Origin: JABMMZ01 sp964505065
GTDB lineage: Bacteria; Bacteroidota; Bacteroidia; NS11-12g; UBA955
NCBI GenBank assembly: GCA_964505065.1
Contig: CAZDGF010000008.1
Span: forward strand, 1 to 64,000
Reading direction: 5' to 3'
DNA length: 64,000 nucleotides
Shown here: positions 61,909 to 64,000 of the stretch, piece after piece
Layout: every line of letters begins with the position of its first letter
How positions within the stretch are numbered: position 1 is the stretch's first letter
Translations under genes and position numbers: made by a program
Notes under the pieces: model-generated
Database searches by the model: none
The model's input: the letters and a program-made list of their open reading frames with translations, nothing else
What the model was told of the DNA's origin: nothing

Positions 61909-62346
61909 ATGTTTTTTAAGAAAAAGTTTTTCAATAAAGCCGAAGAAAAGCTTATTGTATTGGCTATTCGTGCTGCCGAAAAAAACACTTCGGGCGAATT
62001 GCGTGTACATTTATCGCCCAATATCAAACAAAATATTATGGACGATGGGCTGCATTATTTTGAAAAACTAAAAATGCACAAAACCAATCAAAGAAATGGT
62101 GTGCTTATTTTTATAGCTTATAAAACAAAGCAATTTTGCATTATTGGCGATGAAGGTATAAATAAAGTAGTGCCACCCAATTTTTGGGATAGTATAAAAA
62201 ATGAAATGCAATTATTATTTACCGAAGGTAAATTAGTAGAGGGTATTAGGTTAGGCTTAAGCAAAGCAGGCGAACAATTGAAAGCCTATTTTCCATTAGA
62301 AAAAAATGATAAAAACGAACTTAACGATACAATATCCTATGGCTAA
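61909..62346 (+). CDS. TPM-domain protein, cytosolic-type
   Basis: A 145-aa TPM_phosphatase-domain protein without a signal: IRAAEKNTSGELRVHLSPN, HKTNQRNGVLIFIAYKTKQFCIIGDEGINK and LRLGLSKAGEQLKAYFP. Partner of the next TPM protein. Its 3' end overlaps the next start by 8 nt. Function unknown; TPM domains have been reported as acid phosphatases in thylakoids. Confidence 0.85.
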   Translation: MFFKKKFFNKAEEKLIVLAIRAAEKNTSGELRVHLSPNIKQNIMDDGLHYFEKLKMHKTNQRNGVLIFIAYKTKQFCIIGDEGINKVVPPNFWDSIKNEMQLLFTEGKLVEGIRLGLSKAGEQLKAYFPLEKNDKNELNDTISYG

Positions 62347-63082
62347 AAAAATAAGTTATTTGTGTCTTTTATTGTTCTTAAGTTTTGGATTAAATGCCCA
62401 AGAGCGCAAGCCTGTACCGCCATATAAAGGCTTGGTAAACGATTTTGCAGGTGTTTTACAAGCCGTAGAAATAGCCCAATTAGAACAAAAACTTTTGCGT
62501 TATGAAGATAGCACATCTACCCAAATAGCTGTAGTTACAGAAACAAGCCTAAATGGTAGAGATGAATTTTATAGAGCTATGGATTTTGCAAGAGGTTGGG
62601 GTGTAGGGCAAGCAGGCAAAAACAATGGCATCGTTATCTATATAGCTGTTGAGGATAGAAAATTTTGGATAGCAACAGCCGATAAAACCCAAGGTGCATT
62701 AACAGATGGGCAATTGGGGCAAATATTTAGAGAAAATGTTAAAGCAAATTTTCAAGCCAATCAATATTATGCAGGCTTAGATAAATCTTTAGATGCAATT
62801 ATTGCAGCCTTACAAGGTGAATTTAAGGCAGATGCAAAGCCAAAAGAATCGTTATTACCTTTCTTAATTATGCTTATTGTAATTGTAGTTATCTTAATTA
62901 TTTTAGCAAAAAAAGGGGGTGGTGGTTTTACGGGCGGTATGTCAAGGGGCGGCACATATTGGTTTCCCTCAAGCGGAGGCTGGATAGGTGGAGGCGGGGG
63001 CAGTGGCGGTGGTGGCTCAAGTTGGGGTGGTTTTGGCGGTGGCGGTGGTTTTAATGGTGGAGGTGCAGGGGGAAGTTGGTAA
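62339..63082 (+). CDS. TPM-domain secreted protein (YgcG-like) with Gly-rich tail
   Basis: About 247 aa from the ATG at 62339; the frame opens at 62306 but the signal peptide begins here (MAKKISYLCLLLFLSFGLNA). TPM domain (LVNDFAGVLQAVEIAQLEQKLLRYEDSTSTQIAVVTETSLNGRDEFYRAMDFARGWGVGQ, in parts), a TM segment (LLPFLIMLIVIVVILIILAKK), then a low-complexity Gly/Ser/Trp tail. Same layout as E. coli YgcG. Overlaps the upstream gene by 8 nt. Function unknown. Confidence 0.9.
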   Translation: MAKKISYLCLLLFLSFGLNAQERKPVPPYKGLVNDFAGVLQAVEIAQLEQKLLRYEDSTSTQIAVVTETSLNGRDEFYRAMDFARGWGVGQAGKNNGIVIYIAVEDRKFWIATADKTQGALTDGQLGQIFRENVKANFQANQYYAGLDKSLDAIIAALQGEFKADAKPKESLLPFLIMLIVIVVILIILAKKGGGGFTGGMSRGGTYWFPSSGGWIGGGGGSGGGGSSWGGFGGGGGFNGGGAGGSW

Positions 63083-63103
63083 TTTAAATTTTTAGAAAAT
63101 AGA

Positions 63104-63820
63104 ATGCTTCAAAATATTCAATTAAAAAATATATTGGTATTAGATATTGAAACAGTATCTCAACAAGCTCAATTTTCTGATTTAGATGATGAATGGCAAG
63201 AGCTTTGGAGTAAAAAAACAAACTTGCTAAATGCTCAAGAAAAAACACCTGCACAAGTGTATGATAGGGCTGCTATTTATGCCGAATTTGGCAAAATAGT
63301 ATGCATAGGTTTGGGTATTTTTTATACAGAAAATGAGCAAATCAAACTAAAAATTAAAGCGATAAGTGGCGATAACGAAAAAGAAATTTTGGAAGAATTT
63401 GCCCAATTATTGAATACAAAATTCAATACCCCAAATCATATTTTAGCAGCCCACAATGGCAAAGAGTTCGATTTTCCGTTTATATGCCGCAGAATGTTGA
63501 TTAATGGCATTCAAATTCCTGCCATATTAGATATTGCAGGCAAAAAACCATGGGAAATAAACCACCTCGATACTATGGAATTATGGAAATTTGGCGATTA
63601 TAAAAATTATACCTCTTTGAATGTTTTAGCCAAATGCTTTGGCATTCCTTCGCCTAAAGATGATATAGATGGCAGCCTTGTAGGCTATACCTATTGGCAG
63701 CAAAACGATTTAGCACGCATTGCAAACTATTGCAAAAAAGACATTATAACAACAGCCCAAATATTAATAAAATACAAAGGCTTACCAATAATTGATAACA
63801 ACAATATTACCATAGAATAA
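63104..63820 (+). CDS. Predicted 3'-5' exonuclease (PolB-like, DEDD)
   Basis: A 238-aa protein with the exonuclease signature: VLDIETVSQQAQFSDLDDEWQELW (D-x-E), HILAAHNGKEFDFPFICRRMLINGI with the conserved Asp, and ANYCKKDIITTAQILIKY with the final D/C-K-K-D. It matches the predicted PolB-like 3'-5' exonuclease family found in Bacteroidota. Substrate unknown. Starts 21 nt after the TPM gene. Confidence 0.88.
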   Translation: MLQNIQLKNILVLDIETVSQQAQFSDLDDEWQELWSKKTNLLNAQEKTPAQVYDRAAIYAEFGKIVCIGLGIFYTENEQIKLKIKAISGDNEKEILEEFAQLLNTKFNTPNHILAAHNGKEFDFPFICRRMLINGIQIPAILDIAGKKPWEINHLDTMELWKFGDYKNYTSLNVLAKCFGIPSPKDDIDGSLVGYTYWQQNDLARIANYCKKDIITTAQILIKYKGLPIIDNNNITIE

Positions 63821-63847
63821 AGGGTTTGAAATCCGATAATTTTTATT

Positions 63848-63855
63848 TAATTTTG
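63848..63855 (+). promoter_or_regulatory. -7 promoter box of the last gene
   Basis: TAATTTTG fits TAnnTTTG exactly and ends 7 nt before the ATG at 63863, suggesting a short leader for the partial gene. No clear -33 element. Confidence 0.5.
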
Positions 63856-63862
63856 TAAGTTA

Positions 63863-64000
63863 ATGAAGCACTGGCTTTCCTTTTTATTGTTTTTTTACTT
63901 TATATATAGCGTTAATAATACATACGCTGCCAGACCTACTGTACAAGTTTCTAATTTAACATTTGCAAATTTGCGTTGCAATGGCGTTCAGTTAAATTGG
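63863..64000 (+). CDS. Secreted protein, 5' end only (cut by window edge)
   Basis: The first 46 codons: a signal peptide (KHWLSFLLFFYFIYSVNNTYA, given in short) followed by RPTVQVSNLTFANLRCNGVQLNW, which looks like the opening strand of a fibronectin type III-like or similar beta-domain of Bacteroidota surface proteins. The rest lies beyond 64000. Length and function unknown. Confidence 0.6.
   Translation, partial: MKHWLSFLLFFYFIYSVNNTYAARPTVQVSNLTFANLRCNGVQLNW

Noticed and set aside
1..64000. CRISPR array, rRNA operon or integron cassette array
   Set aside because: No regular direct repeats with spacers, no rRNA segments, and the palindromes near the recombinase do not match the attC core consensus.

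Overview
The window is AT-rich DNA from a member of the Bacteroidota. Four things point there: type IX secretion sorting domains (one gliding-motility type B tail, several type A tails); Bacteroidota-type promoters with a TAnnTTTG -7 box, four of them close to a start codon; Arm/SAM5-type tyrosine recombinases; and families such as DUF4783, DUF6660, HYC_CC_PP, MbnP and DUF3347. Shine-Dalgarno sequences are largely absent, with one clear exception at 9608-9617.

Region 1 (1-19632) is a mobile, composite island. It carries three tyrosine recombinases of different types (166-1209 +, 13938-14900 +, 18214-19428 -). Its right border is the 3' part of a tRNA-Leu(UAA) gene at 19575-19632, next to the third recombinase; the matching left border is not in the window. 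The cargo includes a coiled-coil surface protein, an 11-TM membrane protein with a small HTH regulator, lipoproteins, an XRE/ImmA-type regulator-peptidase pair, four unlisted miniproteins (53, 56, 45 and 57 aa), a PLD-like protein paired with a membrane protein, an N-6 methylase-like protein, a replication-protein-O-like gene, a MazF toxin, a YegP-like protein and a phage-type C5 methyltransferase. The non-coding parts are unusual. A ~150-166 nt sequence occurs twice in direct orientation (7650-7815, 10476-10625) and looks like a structured RNA family. The middle recombinase is flanked by self-complementary elements (13633-13936, 14941-15128).

Region 2 (19724-28071) is chromosomal: a 1520-aa T9SS type B protein (-), 2-oxoacid:ferredoxin oxidoreductase korA-korB (+), a small DUF4783 protein, and a MITE-like element whose 57-nt core recurs inverted 32 kb away at 60124-60180.

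Region 3 (28285-59979) is a ~32 kb, almost wholly minus-strand heavy-metal, mainly copper, block. It holds a Zn/Cd/Pb-type P-type ATPase, CHAD-like, bestrophin, MgtC/SapB and MFS membrane proteins, HupE, two multicopper oxidases, thiol-redox and HMA-domain proteins, an AraC regulator with an N-terminal CxxC motif, two DUF3347 proteins, two MauG-family di-haem peroxidases beside an MbnP-like copper protein, several T9SS-tailed secreted proteins, a periplasmic adaptor, and a CzcA-type RND pump fused to its outer-membrane factor. Together they suggest export of metal ions across both membranes, periplasmic oxidation of Cu(I), and a secreted copper-binding/haem module.

Region 4 (60124-64000) returns to housekeeping genes on the plus strand: lipB, a LemA protein, two TPM-domain proteins, a 3'-5' exonuclease, and the 5' end of a secreted protein cut by the window edge.

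All functional calls rest on reading motifs by eye. No database search, structure prediction or statistics was run.
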